A DNA stretch of 64,000 bases from Cymodocea nodosa (lineage: Eukaryota > Streptophyta > Magnoliopsida > Alismatales > Cymodoceaceae): contig CM072345.1 in NCBI GenBank assembly GCA_036874045.1, positions 4,489,501-4,553,500 on the forward strand, read 5' to 3'. Under the pieces are notes generated by a model. The model made no database searches and was not told the origin of the DNA. It saw only the letters and a program-made list of their open reading frames with translations. Positions 45,906 to 58,118 of the stretch are shown one piece after another. Within the stretch, counting starts at the first letter, position 1; each line of letters opens with the position of its first letter. The position numbers and the translations under genes are program-made.

Positions 45906-46740
45906 AAAAGAACAAAAATGGGCTCCTCTTGCTCTTGAGCCATTGGTTCTAGCTTTTCTTCCTTAATTTCTTTTGTTCTTGAAGGACCAACTTCAGATTG
46001 TTCTTCTATAATGGCTAGCATTATTCCAACTGCTACTTGATGTTACTCTACTTTAACTTTATATTGGGCTTTTAACTTTTCTACAACACATTTTTTCTAA
46101 ATGGCATCATATAATATATGTGCCTTGGCTAAAGTCATTTTTTCTACTTCACCTTGTTCCTTCCCCAATTGGACTAAATCTTCAAATTCTTGTATTTCCT
46201 CCTTAGATGTTGGACCAAAAAATATAGCTTTTTCCATTAGTTTTACTAGTTGATCTAAGGGTCATGGCTATTGTGCTACTGCTACAAATGGTTCTAATTG
46301 TTGTTGTTCTCTTGCTCTATATTCTCTAGTATAGTAAGCTATTTTCTTCAAAAACCATAGCTTGGATTTACACCTGATTAGTTTTAGGGCAACTTCATTA
46401 TTTAAACCGTTCTGATTACATTCTTTCCCTATTAGCGATTGTCTCAGTTGCCACTCTTATTCTAGTTTCTAGAATATTTGGTATTCAGACATTTAAATCT
46501 ACTATCCTCTATGTAAAATGAAAAATGTCTTCTTTTACCTATTGTAGTTCTTTCTTTCGTGTTGTATTTCAAATTCTCTTCCATGAATGCCAGTCTTTAG
46601 AGTGCTTGAGGAGCTCTATAGTATCAATCTCGTCCCACTAGTTCTATACTATCTTCAGTTTCATGGTGTTGCAGAATGGAATGGAACAGATTTAATTCTG
46701 ATTTTACTGTGCTAAGTGCTAAATAATTTTTGTTGATAAT
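45906..46740 (-). other. Unassigned coding-like stretch within element C
   Basis: The minus strand of this 0.8-kb block has unusually long coding-like runs, but none I can name. They include KLIRCKSKLWFLKKIAYYTR followed by EYRAREQQQLEPFVAVAQ, then QLVKLMEKAIFFGPTSKEE with EFEDLVQLGKEQGEVEK, and a Glu-rich end near VGPSRTKEIKEEKLEPMAQE. It sits where the rest of RT and RNase H would be expected. It could be a piece of another retroelement or virus-like element, or a host gene piece. It is degraded. Confidence 0.4.
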
Positions 46741-46789
46741 ACCCCTAATCCTAAGTTTATAAAGGTTAAATAAGCCCTAAGTTTTTGGT

Positions 46790-48640
46790 TGGTAGTTGTT
46801 TTTCATATACTTCTTCTTGTAGAATGCCATCAAAAATGCACTCTTTACATCCATTTGAAAGAACTTTATTTTCATACTATTTGCAAAAGCAAGCAACATT
46901 CAAATTGCTTCAATTCTAACAATAGGTGCAAAAGTTTCCTCATAGTTGATTCTTTCCTATTGGTTGTATCCCTGAATAACAAGTCTGACTTTGTTTCTAA
47001 CTATGCTTCCATCATTATCTAATTTATTTCTAAAAACCTATTTAGTTCCAATAATTGATTTTCTAGTAAGCCTTTCAATTAGATTTTAGACATCATTTTT
47101 CTTGAATTGATTCAATTCTTCTTACATGGTCATAATCCAGTATTCATCACTGCAAGCTTCTTCCACTATTGTGAGCTCAAATTCAAATACAAATGCACAA
47201 TAGTTACAGATATTCTGAATTTTACTTCTTGTTTGAACTTGATTAATGTTACCAATAATCTATGCAATGCAATGTCCATATTTGGTTTTCCATAATTTTT
47301 CTATCATTGTAGATGTAGGCAATGTAGTGTTTTCCTTTTTTTGTAAAGTTTCCTGATTTTCTAATTCATTCTCATTATCTATTTTCAATTGCTTTAATTT
47401 TCCTACTAAATCTTTATCAAATGATACATTTATGAATTCTTCTATTCTTCTTTCATTTTCAAAATAAACTCTATATGCTTTACTTCTAGATGAATATCCA
47501 ACAAGTAGTGCAGGATCAGATTTTGCATTAAATTGTTCTTTTGATCTTTTGTATTAAGAACAAAACATCTTGAACCAAATATTTTAAAATATCTAATATT
47601 TGGTGTTTTTCCATACCACAATTCAAATGTTATCTTTTGCAATATGGGTTTAAGATGAGTTCTGTTTATAGTATGACATGTTGTATTTATAGCTTCAGCT
47701 CATAAAAATTTTGGTAGATCAGATGCATTAAGTATTGTTCTTATCATCTCTTGAACTGATCTATTATTTTCCTCTCTACTACTCCATTCTAAGCAGGAGT
47801 TCTTGGACACGAATACTCATGTGATATCCCAAATGAATTGCATAATTCTTCAAAATCATTATTTTCAAATTCTCCTCCATGATCACTTCTGATTTTCTTC
47901 ATTGTTAATTTTTTTTCATTTTGAATTCTAATACAAAGATGTTTGAATTTAGTATAGACTTCACTCTTATGTGTTTGGAATATAATCCAAGTGAATCTTG
48001 TGAAATTGTCAACCACAACCAATGTATATTTTCTTCCTCCCAAACTTGCTAAGTAAGACTAAATAAGTCCAAATGTAGAAATTCTAATGGTTGATTTGTG
48101 ATAATATCTTCTATACTTTTATGCACTAATTTCTTCTATTTTTCAATAATGTAGTCAATACATGGTTTATTCCTTTTAAATTTGAGTTTGGGCATACCTC
48201 TAACAAGATCATGTTTGGTCAATTTTTTTAGGGTTCTCATATTTACATGACCTAATCTTTTATGCCACAACCATTCACTTTCACTAGAGTCAATTAAACA
48301 TGCATCACTTGCAAGATTTTTTGATGGAAATTCTAGGACATAAATTGAATTATCTCTACAACCAATAAACTTAATTTCAAGAGTATCTTGTTGTAATATA
48401 AAATAATTTTCAGTAGTAAATAAAAAATTGTATCCTTTGTCACAAAGTTGACCTACACATAACAAATTCTATTTTAAACCATTTATATGGGTCAGTAATT
48501 TTAGCTAGAAAATTTTTATTTTCTTCTTTTAGATCAAAATTTTTGCAACTACAATTATCCAATTTTGTTTTTAATTCTGTATTATCAACTAATGCTTTTT
48601 CTAGTTCAATAAATGCATCCTCTAAACAAGAGTCCAAACC
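46790..48640 (-). pseudogene. Gag end, integrase and RT front of element C (fossil)
   Basis: Landmarks on the minus strand in sense order: CLEDAFIELEKALVDNTELK (gag C-terminal coiled coil, near 48620), LWHKRLGHVNMRTLKKLTKH (GAG-pre-integrase, near 48270), YTLVVVDNFTRFTWI (integrase core, near 48020), IRSDHGGEFEN (near 47870), HEYSCPRTPA, FELWYGKTPN (near 47620), then RT front motifs ETFAPIVRIEAIRMLLAFA and MKIKFFQMDVKSAFL (near 46900-46830). The order gag-integrase-RT is diagnostic of Ty1/copia. Broken many times. Confidence 0.88.
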
Positions 48641-48650
48641 TTTAACTTCT

Positions 48651-48971
48651 TTGTTAGACCTAAAAGCTCGAGAAAGGTTGGTTGCTGAGCTTCTACCTGA
48701 AAGCTCAAGTGTTGGTTCTTGCCTTGACTTGAAAGTAAGTATTGTAAGTAGTAAAATACTTAGTGAAGCCCAAGTTGTGTCTTGGGGGTCGACTAGCCAT
48801 TAGTGGTGAGCCATCTAAAAATTGCTTGTGTATCTTTCTTACTTATGTTTCATTCTATCTTGCATTAATGATCACTTCATACACAATTTATTTATTTAGT
48901 AAAATTAAATTAGATTAAAAAATACATACACTCACCATTCACCCCCTCTAGTAAGTCATACAATCTTAACA
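48651..48971 (+). repeat. 5' LTR end of element F
   Basis: About 320 bp. It matches 54950-55172 of the 3' LTR (GAAAGGTTGGTTGCTGA, GTTGGTTCTTGCnTTGACTTG, GTGTCTTGGGGGT) and continues to TCATACAATCTTAACA at 48971, right before the primer site. The left part of the LTR is replaced by element C in the other orientation. Confidence 0.8.
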
Positions 48972-48973
48972 AT

Positions 48974-48985
48974 TGGTATTAGAGC
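48974..48985 (+). other. Primer-binding site of element F (initiator Met tRNA)
   Basis: TGGTATTAGAGC differs from the plant copia consensus TGGTATCAGAGC by one transition and lies 2 nt after the LTR end. Confidence 0.87.
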
Positions 48986-49009
48986 ATGGTTAATTGCTAC
49001 AAAGATTTA

Positions 49010-50310
49010 ATCATCTGAATTTATGACTCAATTTGCTAAGGGTCAAAACATTCACAAACCTCTATTCGATAGATCTAATTACAATTATTAGAAGAATAGA
49101 ATGAAGTGTTTCCTCAGAAGTTCAGATGTTAAACTCTAGAAGATAGTTGTTCTCGGAACATCTCTTCCTACTAGTAATATAGTAGACTAGACTAAGGAGG
49201 ATGAGAGACTCATCCAACTAGATGCTTGAGGGTTGAATGCTATATACTGTGCACTTACAATTGAACAATATAAGAAAGTATCTGCATGTAAGTTTGCACA
49301 TGAAGCTTGGAAAGTCTTTCAAGTTACACAAGAAGGTACCAACCAAGTTAAAGACACAAAAATAAGTATTCTGTTAAGAAAATTAAAACTATTTAAGATG
49401 AATGATAATGAATCTATAATTGAAATGTTTTCTAGATTTATTGAAATCATTAATAGCTTGAGAGGCTTGGGAAAGGAGTTTTTATACGTGAACAAGACAG
49501 AAAATCTTGAGAAACTTACCTGCTAAGTGGAAACAAAAATCTACTTCCTTCCAAGACTCCAAAGACCTCAACAATTATTTTGCAAAAGAATTATTGGGTA
49601 ATCTACTGGCCCATGAGATTCAAATGAAAGATTAGAAGGAATAGGAAGGAATTACTAAAAAGAAAGCTAAGAAGAAGAAAGAAATTGCCTTCCCTTCAAC
49701 TGAAGAAATTCAAAGCTTGGATGATGATGAAATTATGTTGTTGGCAAGGAACTTCAAAAAATTCATGAAGAAAAATAATAAAACCAACACCTCTAAAAGC
49801 ATGATCTCTACATGCTTCAAATGCAAGGCAAGGACATATACAAGTCTTTTGTCCATTGCAATCAAAAGAAGATCATCATGAGAAGAAGAAAACTGGAAGA
49901 GCAAAAGGAAAATGACTCTGAAAGCTACTTGAGATCACAATAGCTCTTCAATTAGTTCTTCAGATTTTAAAGATGAAGTAGCAGCTAACGTGTACTTTAC
50001 AACACAAGAGGTATGCTCCACATCTCCTTACTACTTAGATAATGAAGAAAATAATTTAAATGTAAATAATCTTCTTTGTACAGTAGATAGTTTATATATA
50101 AAATGTAAAGAATATAAGAAAGATATCAAAGATCTAAATAATTGTTTAGAAGATTCTTTTGTTGAATTAGAAAAAGCTCTTGTTGAAAATAGAAACTTAA
50201 AAACTAAAATGGATAAATATAGTTGTGATAACTTTGAATTAAAAGAAGAAAATAAAAACTTGTTAGTTAAAATTTCTAATTTGAAAAATACTGTATGCAA
50301 GTTTACATAG
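49010..50310 (+). pseudogene. Copia gag region of element F (fossil)
   Basis: The region shows AIYCALTIEQYKKVSACKFA, HEAWKVFQVTQEGTNQVKD, ISILLRKLKLFKMNDNES and MFSRFIEIINSLRGLGK, all UBN2-type gag features. A Lys-rich part follows with a CFKCKA knuckle-like start near 49815. The C-terminal coiled coil NNCLEDSFVELEKALVENRN is at about 50140-50205 and matches the segment at 48620 of element C. Broken in several places. Confidence 0.83.
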
Positions 50311-50559
50311 GGACAAAAAGGATTAGATAAAAGTATAGGATTCCAACGACAAAATGGAATTAAATATGGCCTAGAGTATATTACACTATAAGAAGTACCT
50401 TAGTGTAGTGGCATGATTCGATCATATAGAGATGGCACTACTGTTTTCATTATCAAAAGAAGATCTAGTCATATATGACTACTAAGAGGCAATAAATTGA
50501 ATGTTTTTAGTACTAACTCTATTGGACCCAAGAAGATTTGGGTACCAAAAGCCTTAATT

Positions 50560-53500
50560 TTAGTATGATTTGTAGGATTGCAAGAATTTTCAAGGACAAA
50601 CGTGAAGCTAGATAGTTGACAAAGGATGTTCAAAGCACATGACAAGTAAGAAAAGACTTCTTGAATGCATTAAAGTAATAAATTTAGGTTCTGTTATATT
50701 TAAAAATAATGAAAAATGTAAAATCATAGCTGTAGGAAATATTGCATTTGAAAAAGGAAGAATTGAAAATGTCTTGCATGTTGATGAGTTAAAACAAAAT
50801 TTACTAAGTGTAGGATAACTTTATGATAGAGGATATAATGTTCTATTTACTACTAAAGAATGTTTTATTATTGATCAAGCCTCACACAAAATTAAATTTA
50901 TTGATTTTAGAAATAACTCAATATATGCACTAAACTTTTCATGTGAAAATTCTACAAATGATTCCTATTTAGTGACATCTAGTAGTGATAATTGGTTATG
51001 GCATAAGAGACTTGAACATGTCAATATAAAAATTCTAAGAAAGCTATCTAAAAATAATCTAGTTAGGGGATTACCTAAATTTAAGTTCAAAAAAGACAAA
51101 ATCTACAATGAATGCATGTTAAGCAAGCAGAAAAGAACTTCTCTACATGGCAAAAAAGGGATTGCCACTAGAAAGCCAATGGAACTACTACATCTGGATC
51201 TTTTTGGTCCAACTCAAACATCAAGCTTAGGTGGTCAAAAATATACATTTGTTATTGTAAATGATTATTCTAGACCTACTTGGGCTATATTTTTGACTTA
51301 TAAAAATGAGACATGCAATAAATTCAAAAATTTCTACACAAAAGTTTAAAATTAGAAAGAATTAATAATAAAGAAAATCAGAAGTGATCATAGAAGAGAA
51401 TTTGTGAATTATAAATTTGAAAATCTATGCTATAATTTTGGAATATTACATGAATTTTTCTACCCTAGAACTCTAGCTCAAAATGGAGTTGTAGAAAGAA
51501 AGATTAGAATATTGCAAGAAATGGCTAGAACTATATTAAATGCTGCTAATCTACTAAAATTTTTTTGGGTTGAAATTGTTGGTATAGCTTATCATACTTC
51601 CAACAAAACTCATATCAGATCTATTTTAAATAAGACATCATTTGAACTATGGTATGAAAAGACACCTAATGTTGGATGTAAATGTTATGCCTTAAATACT
51701 AGAGATGTTAAAGATAAGTTTGACTCAAAATTTGGATCTATCATACTAGTTAGCTATTCCTCTAGAAGCAAAGCCTATAGAGAATATTTTGATAAAGATA
51801 GAAGAGTAGAGAAAACTATAAATGTTTAGTTTGATGAAGATTTGATAAAGAATATAATAAATCTAAAGATTAACAGTGAGTGAAAATGAAGAACATGAAA
51901 ATGATAAATGCAAGTAGAAGTCCAAACCTCAAGCATCAGATCAAAATGAAAACACTTGGAAATTCAGATCAGATCATTCAATAGAGTAAATAATTGGAAA
52001 CATAAATAAAGGAGTGTAGACAAGAAGCAAGACACAAGACATGCAATTATTGTGTATTTGTATCAAAAATTAAACCAAAATCAATTGATGAAGCTTATAA
52101 TGACAATTATTGGATCATAGCTATGCAAGAAGAATTAAATTAGTTTCAAAAAAATAATGTTTGGGAATTAGTGAAGAAACCATTTGGAAAAGCAATCATT
52201 GGTACTAAATAGCTATTTAGAAATAAATTGGATGATGAAGGAAACATTGTTAGAAATAAAGCTAAATTGGTTGCACAAGGATATAATTAGCAAGAAAGCA
52301 TTGATTATGAAGAAATTTTTGCACTTGTGGTCAAAATTGAAGCTATTAGAATGTTACTTACATTTGCTTGTAACATGAACATAAAGTTATATTAGATGGA
52401 TGTGAAATGTGCTTTTCTGAATGGAGATATACAAGAAGTTTTTGTCAAGTAGCTGCTAGGATTTGAAGATGAAGAAAAATCAAAAACCGTTTACAAGTTG
52501 AATAAAACTTTATATAGACTAAAACAGACACCTAGGGCTTGGTATAATAAATTGAAAAAGCTTTTGATTGATAATAATTTCAGTATAGGTAAGGTGGACA
52601 ACACTTTATTTATTAAAACAATTGACTTACATATATTGATTATTAAGATTTACGTTGTTGATATTATTTTTGGTGTTACATTTGAAAAACTATGTCATGA
52701 ATTTCAAAATTTGATGAAAAATGAATTTGAAACGAGCTTGATGGGAGAATTGAAGTTTTTCTTAGGGCTACAAATTTATCAGGTGAAAAATGGCATCTTT
52801 ATTAATCAGGAAAAATGCTACAAGGAAACTTTGAAGAAATTTGGTTTTGAAAATATCAAATCTGCAAGCACACCAATGAATTCAAATACTAAACTTGAAA
52901 ATGATAATTTAAGTATTGTAGTTGATCAAAAGAAATACAGAAATATGATTGGATCGCTTTTATATTTATCAACAAGTAGGCCAAACATCATGTTTAGTGT
53001 ATGCCAGATTTCAAGCATCACCAAAAGAATCCAATCTAAAATATAAAAAAAGAATCTTCAAGTATTTACAAGGCACTAAAGATTTCAGATTATATTACCC
53101 AACTGATAGCAGCCTGATTTTAATAGGTTATAGTGATGCAAACTATGCAAGTAGTAGATCAGATAGAAAAAGCATTATCTACTTAGAAATTCTTTAATCT
53201 CTTAGTTCAATAGGAAACAAAATTGTATTACATTATCTACTATTGAGGTAGAATATATTGCAACAAGTCTATATTGTACTCAAATTTTATAGATACAGTA
53301 AATGTGAGTCGATTATAGATTGAAAATTTAGAATATAGAAATATATTATGACAACAATAGTGTAATAAATTTATCAAAGAATATAGTACTTCCTTTTAGT
53401 GCAAAACATATTGAAATAAACATCACTTCTTGAGAGATCATGTGGAAAAATGTCATATCTCACTTAAGTTTGTCCCAACAGAAAATCAACTTGCAGATAT

Positions 53501-53580
53501 TTTCACAAAACCCTTAAATAAATCAACATTTAATCATATTAGAGGAAATCTAGGTATCTATTCCAAACATGGCTTATGAT
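50560..53580 (+). pseudogene. Copia pol region of element F: protease, integrase, RT, RNase H (fossil)
   Basis: In order: a protease region with CSKHMTSKKRLLECIKV-like text near 50620, NVLHVDELKQNLLSVG near 50780, LWHKRLEHVNIKILRKLSK (near 51000), LLHLDLFGPTQTSSLGGQKY (near 51200), VIVNDYSRPTWAIF (integrase core), FYPRTLAQNGVVERK (near 51470), FELWYEKTPN, then RT with NKTLYRLKQTPRAWYNKL (near 52510), FFLGLQIYQVKNGIFINQEK and GSLLYLSTSRPNIMF (near 52970), and RNase H with IGYSDANYAS (near 53130). Typical Ty1/copia order. A fossil with many breaks. Confidence 0.88.
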
Positions 53581-53980
53581 GCATTTATTTCATGTATATC
53601 ATCGTCACAACTCAAGCTCACCATATGGGAGCTTATTTTTTGTTAACATGTACTCTTGTAGGAATTTAAATGGTGCAGCATCTCAAGGGGAGAGCAAGAT
53701 AAACATCTATTAACCAACTCAAGATTAAAGAGGGAGAAGACTAAGGGGAAAGACATGTATGTAGATCTCTTTTTATCTAATGACAAAAATGGGAAAAAGA
53801 ATATGAAAATTACATGACTAAACAATTCTCAGCACACAGACAAGGGGAGATAAATTCTATTATACTACAAAAAGTTGTAAATCCTTCTTTTATTTATATT
53901 CTATGCGATTCACAGTATGGAAATAATCTAGGGAGTGAAATACATGTAATTTATTGTAAAGGATTTTGTCATTATCAAAA

Positions 53981-53990
53981 TGGGGGAGAT
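53981..53990 (+). other. Polypurine tract of element F
   Basis: TGGGGGAGAT immediately precedes the 3' LTR start TGTTAGAACTC, the standard copia boundary. Confidence 0.85.
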
Positions 53991-55172
53991 TGTTAGAACT
54001 CTTGTGTTTTGATAATGCAAAAATCCATGTGAGAAGCTTATGTATTTCACAGGTTGGTAAATAAATAGATACAAAACACAAACAGTTCAATTAAAACTGC
54101 TAGATGGAAGCAAGGCTTTTGAAAAGTTTAAAGCATAACTATCTAAAAGAAGAAAACTTTCAGAAGGTTACTAGGCAAAGTATCCAAAAGGTAGTTTAGA
54201 GCAGCAAGAATGTTTTCGAAAAGATAAAAGACTAACTGTTCAAAACAAGAAGACCTTCGGAGAGTTAGAAGACCAATTGTCCAAAACAAGAAGACCTTCA
54301 AAGAGTTAGAAGACTATCTATTTGAAATAAGAAGACCAATTATCCAAAACAAGAAGTCCTTAAAGACTCACATGCAGAACTTAAATGATAACATGCCAAG
54401 CATAAAAGGATAATTGTTCGAGTTTTTTGAAGAGTTACAGAATAATTTTTCAAGTTTTTGGACGATTACAAACCTAACTATTCGAACTTGAAGACACACA
54501 TGCAGAACTTAAAAGATCATGTGACGAGTATAACTATTTGAGTTTTTTTAAGAGTTATAGAATAACCGTTTAAGTTTTTGGAAGGTTACAATAGGTAACT
54601 ATTTGAAAATCAAATAAAATCAGAAGGTTATATAAAGGACAGTATACAAAATGGTAACTTACCATATTTGGGATTGACTACACAGTAAGTACAACAGGAC
54701 AAATATCATTTGAAGAAATATGATCATTATACATCTTGGTATAAATATGACCAGTAAAGGCAAGATAAAAACAACAATCATTATATTAAGAGCTACATAG
54801 AAATTCCAAGTGATACATACATTCTGCAAATATAGAAAAGAAGAATTTTCAAGCATACTAAAGTACAAAAAGTTCCCTATGCGTATTTGAAAGATCAAAA
54901 GTGTTGGTTCGTGAGTTAATACCTAAAAACTCACTGTTGGTTAAGAGCTTATACCTGAAAACTCGGGAAAGGTTGGTTGCTGAACTTTTACCTAAAAGTT
55001 CAAGTGTTGGTTCTTGCTTTGACTTGAAAGCAAATGTTGTAAGTAGTAAAATACTTAGTGAAGCCTAAGATGTGTCTTGGGGGTAGACTAGCTATTAGTG
55101 GTGAACCACCTAAAAATTACTTGTGTGTCTTTCTTACTTGTGTTTCATTCTATCTTGCATTAACGATCACTT
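53991..55172 (+). repeat. 3' LTR of element F (end missing)
   Basis: It begins TGTTAGAACTCTTGTGTTTT. The first 600 bp hold repeated CAAAACAAGAAGACCTTC(A/G)-type units (54230-54360) and TTCGAGTTTTTTGAAGAGTT-type units (54420-54570). It ends at about 55172 (TTAACGATCACT), where gypsy LTR sequence takes over, short of the terminal ~130 bp seen in the 5' LTR. Confidence 0.83.
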
Positions 55173-58118
55173 TAACTCAACAAGCTTATCTCGTGAAGTT
55201 ATAGTTTACTCAACAAGGTCTCAAGTAACTTATAATCAAAATTGTAGTTTGTAAAAGAATACAGTCATCCATTAGGTGTTTCTATATATTACAAACAACA
55301 TCAATTAAGCTTTCAAATACTAATTCATATTACATTTATCATTGATTGATTCTCGCATTCAATACATCCAAATAGTAGATTTTTAAATTAAGATTTTAGA
55401 GATTTATGTTTCTAGTTTAAACATTTAGTAACATGATTTTTTTATAACTGAAATTAAATAAACACAAAACATTCAACATTGCTAACAATACAAACATAAA
55501 TGATACAACATAGATTCAATAAGCATAAACACAAATAACATGTTTTGCTTTATTTCTATTCCTTTAAATGAGCAAAAGGCAAAAGGTAAAATTCTCTATT
55601 AACAATAAGAAAACTTCCATCATTACATGCGACATAATTACACTATTGAAAACTTAACTGTCAAGCACTCCTCTCCCTACTAGATTGTGAACCTAGACTT
55701 TTGTAAGTTGATCTCCTCTTCAACATAGCAGCATCAACCCAAAATCAAGGCTATAAGCTTTATTGTCTCTTGAGAGATGATTCGGTGTTTGGTGAAAATG
55801 TCCTTCCTTCCGTTGACATGATCATTCCTCATAGTGGTTATTAGTCACTGTGTTTGGCTTGGAATTGACCCGATATCTAACAAGTATCATCACAAACCTC
55901 TAATGTATGGTGGATGGTGGTGTTGGTGGGAGCTTAAGGAACGTCTGACACTTTCTATAGTTAGCATGGTTTTCCCCTACCCACCTCCTTTTCTTCATTC
56001 TTTCTCCTTTCCTTTTATATTTCTTTCCATAATAACTACTTCCACCTAAATCATTAGTTAGATCTCCTTCCTTTTCATTAATGATGGTAATTACTTCTTC
56101 ATTCCACGTTTTAAATCATGGCATAATTTGTGCAACATGGTTTCCTTTGAATTTTCTGTAACCGCTCTCAATTGAATATTAGAAAATAACTAGTTCGTAG
56201 AGTTAATGTAACTCAACGAATTTACTCCGATGACTTAACTATACTCAACGGATTGACCTCGTTGAGTTAAACTTAACTCAATAGACACTAACATAATGCA
56301 TTACCTTAGAATTTAATTAAGCAACTTAACACATGTAGTTATGTTAACTTAACGAGTTAAAGATGTACAACTTACGTGACATAATATAACATTAGTAAAC
56401 TTTGAATTCAACATGTGCATAATGCTAACTTAACGAGTTTAGATATACAACTTACAATTTTGCTTGCTAACACAACGAGTTCTCATGTGATCTTTTACCC
56501 TTTAAACTTATAACTCAACGAGTTGTCATGTGATCTTTTCTACGAAAAGAATACTACCTCAACGAGTTGTTACCGTGCACTATACATAATACAAATATGT
56601 AAAAGTAAAACATACCATGTTTAATACTATAAAACCACACGTAAACTAGGTTTTCAATCTTTTAGAAATAATATTTTAATTAATCACTAATTCTTTGAAA
56701 TTATGCATATTCTGTAATTAAGGCATGTAATTGTATAATTATGACATAATGGCTTAATTCCTATATGATAAGCTAAATACCATGCAATTAACCATTCATT
56801 AACCACTAATATTATACACTTTTTCATTCTAAACACTTACCCCATACCTACGTTTTACTAGTTCTTTTGCAAATCTACTATGATCTAAAAAAATGGCCTT
56901 TATGAAGTGCTAGGACTATTTCTTTCCTTTATAAATCTATACCCTTTGCGAAAATATTTATTCACCTTAGACTCTTAGGAGACTAAACTCAGATTAATAT
57001 TAGTGTATATATATATTTTTAGAATTGCCAATCTATTTTAACATTATTCTTCCTCTCCTCTCCAATATACTTTAGAAATAATCAACATCCTACAAAATAT
57101 ACTTGTATAATATAGATAATAACTATACTATACTATCAATTTTTCTCAGGAACATCTGTTATTTTGAATTTATCCAATATGATTTCTAGAATCAATTTCA
57201 ATTACATATAAATCAAAATACAACTTTAAACTTAATATGATTAAAACAAGAAGAATAATGAAGTTTTTCTTAAATAAACAACTTCAAAAGTCTAATCTAG
57301 ATACTAGTACTCGATTCAAAGATATCTATACTTTTAATGAAACACTTTCATCTTTTTAGAATAGTATATGCATATTTTTAGTTTAAAAGTTAGTTCGAAG
57401 AGCTTGAATCATACAAGAGCTTTCTAATGTACCCATATAACGAGCTTTCAGTCAACAATCCTAGATTTTGTTAAGACCTTAGGTTGCTAGATTTAAAGAA
57501 TCCTTTATTAAGTCAACAATCATTGCATACCTATATACTCAAGTACAAAAGGCTTGTGATCAAATAGATCAATAAACTCTCAAAGATCTTCACTTTATAA
57601 GTCTTTTTTTTTTTTCTTTTCAACATAGTATATTTGTATTTCATTAATATCGATTCAATAAAATACGAATCTCATATAATCTTGCTTCTACGATCTATTA
57701 AAAATATGAATCAATCTTAGTAGGCTCATACTTTTTACTAATAGTTCAATATGATTTACACATAAATCATTCCACAAATTTAATCAATCAAGTTAAATTT
57801 ATCCTTAATCATATGCATTTCATTTAATCTAAAAATCCACAATTCCACTTTTTAGGATTTTAGACCAATTCTCATAAAATTTAGTAAAAATATAAGATAC
57901 TAGAAAGTTTTACTCTCAATACATTATATCTTTTATAGTATCCTAGGTATATATTTTTTGGAAGGTTTCAAATAAATTTTCAGATAGTTTTAGCAAAATT
58001 CATAAAAATTTATCAGATTTTATAGAAAATTGCAGAACAATCCTAATTCCTACAAATGACAAGATTTAATTCGTTTTTAATCTAATTACCTCTCCCCCAT
58101 ACCTACACTTTGCATTGT
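55173..58118 (-). mobile_element. Element G: 3' LTR and 3' internal part of a gypsy element, minus strand
   Basis: On the minus strand: the conserved GCAAAGTGTAGGTATGGGGG signal (about 58110-58090), about 1.2 kb of untranslated internal sequence (matching 36300-37660 in reverse complement, for example 57400-57600), a tract GTAGGTATGGGGTAAG, then the LTR from 56835 to 55173. The LTR start TGTTTAGAATGAAAAAGTG is intact; its end is missing where it meets element F. The conserved TATA-like word is near 56014. No coding region remains. A copia LTR begins directly at 58119. Confidence 0.82.

Larger units (their letters stand above)
44705..48650 (-). mobile_element. Element C: Ty1/copia, minus strand, partial
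   Basis: On the minus strand from the right: a gag C-terminal coiled-coil segment (about 48640-48490), GAG-pre-integrase and integrase (about 48465-47430), the start of RT (about 47420-46790), a foreign-looking stretch (46740-45906), and an LTR (45905-44705) whose outer end is TGTTAAGACCAAATGGCTTA on the plus strand. It is the same family as element F, in opposite orientation and joined to it at about 48650. Broken fossil with many interruptions; no primer site or 5' LTR of its own. Confidence 0.8.
48651..55172 (+). mobile_element. Element F: Ty1/copia, plus strand, near full length but trimmed at both LTRs
   Basis: Parts: 5' LTR end (48651-48971), initiator-Met primer site (48974-48985), UBN2-type gag (about 49010-50310), protease and GAG-pre-integrase (about 50580-51110), integrase (to about 51830), RT (about 52080-53200), RNase H (about 53070-53580), 3' untranslated part with polypurine tract (53981-53990) and 3' LTR (53991 to about 55172). 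The outer LTR parts are missing on both sides, so no target duplication is available. Coding parts are broken many times. The lineage is probably SIRE/Maximus-like from the gag and long LTR, but this is uncertain. Confidence 0.88.

Noticed and set aside
45906-46740. Endogenous pararetrovirus (caulimovirid) fragment
   Set aside because: Considered because of the short MSEYQ-like start and helical text, but no movement-protein, coat zinc-finger or RT motif supports it.
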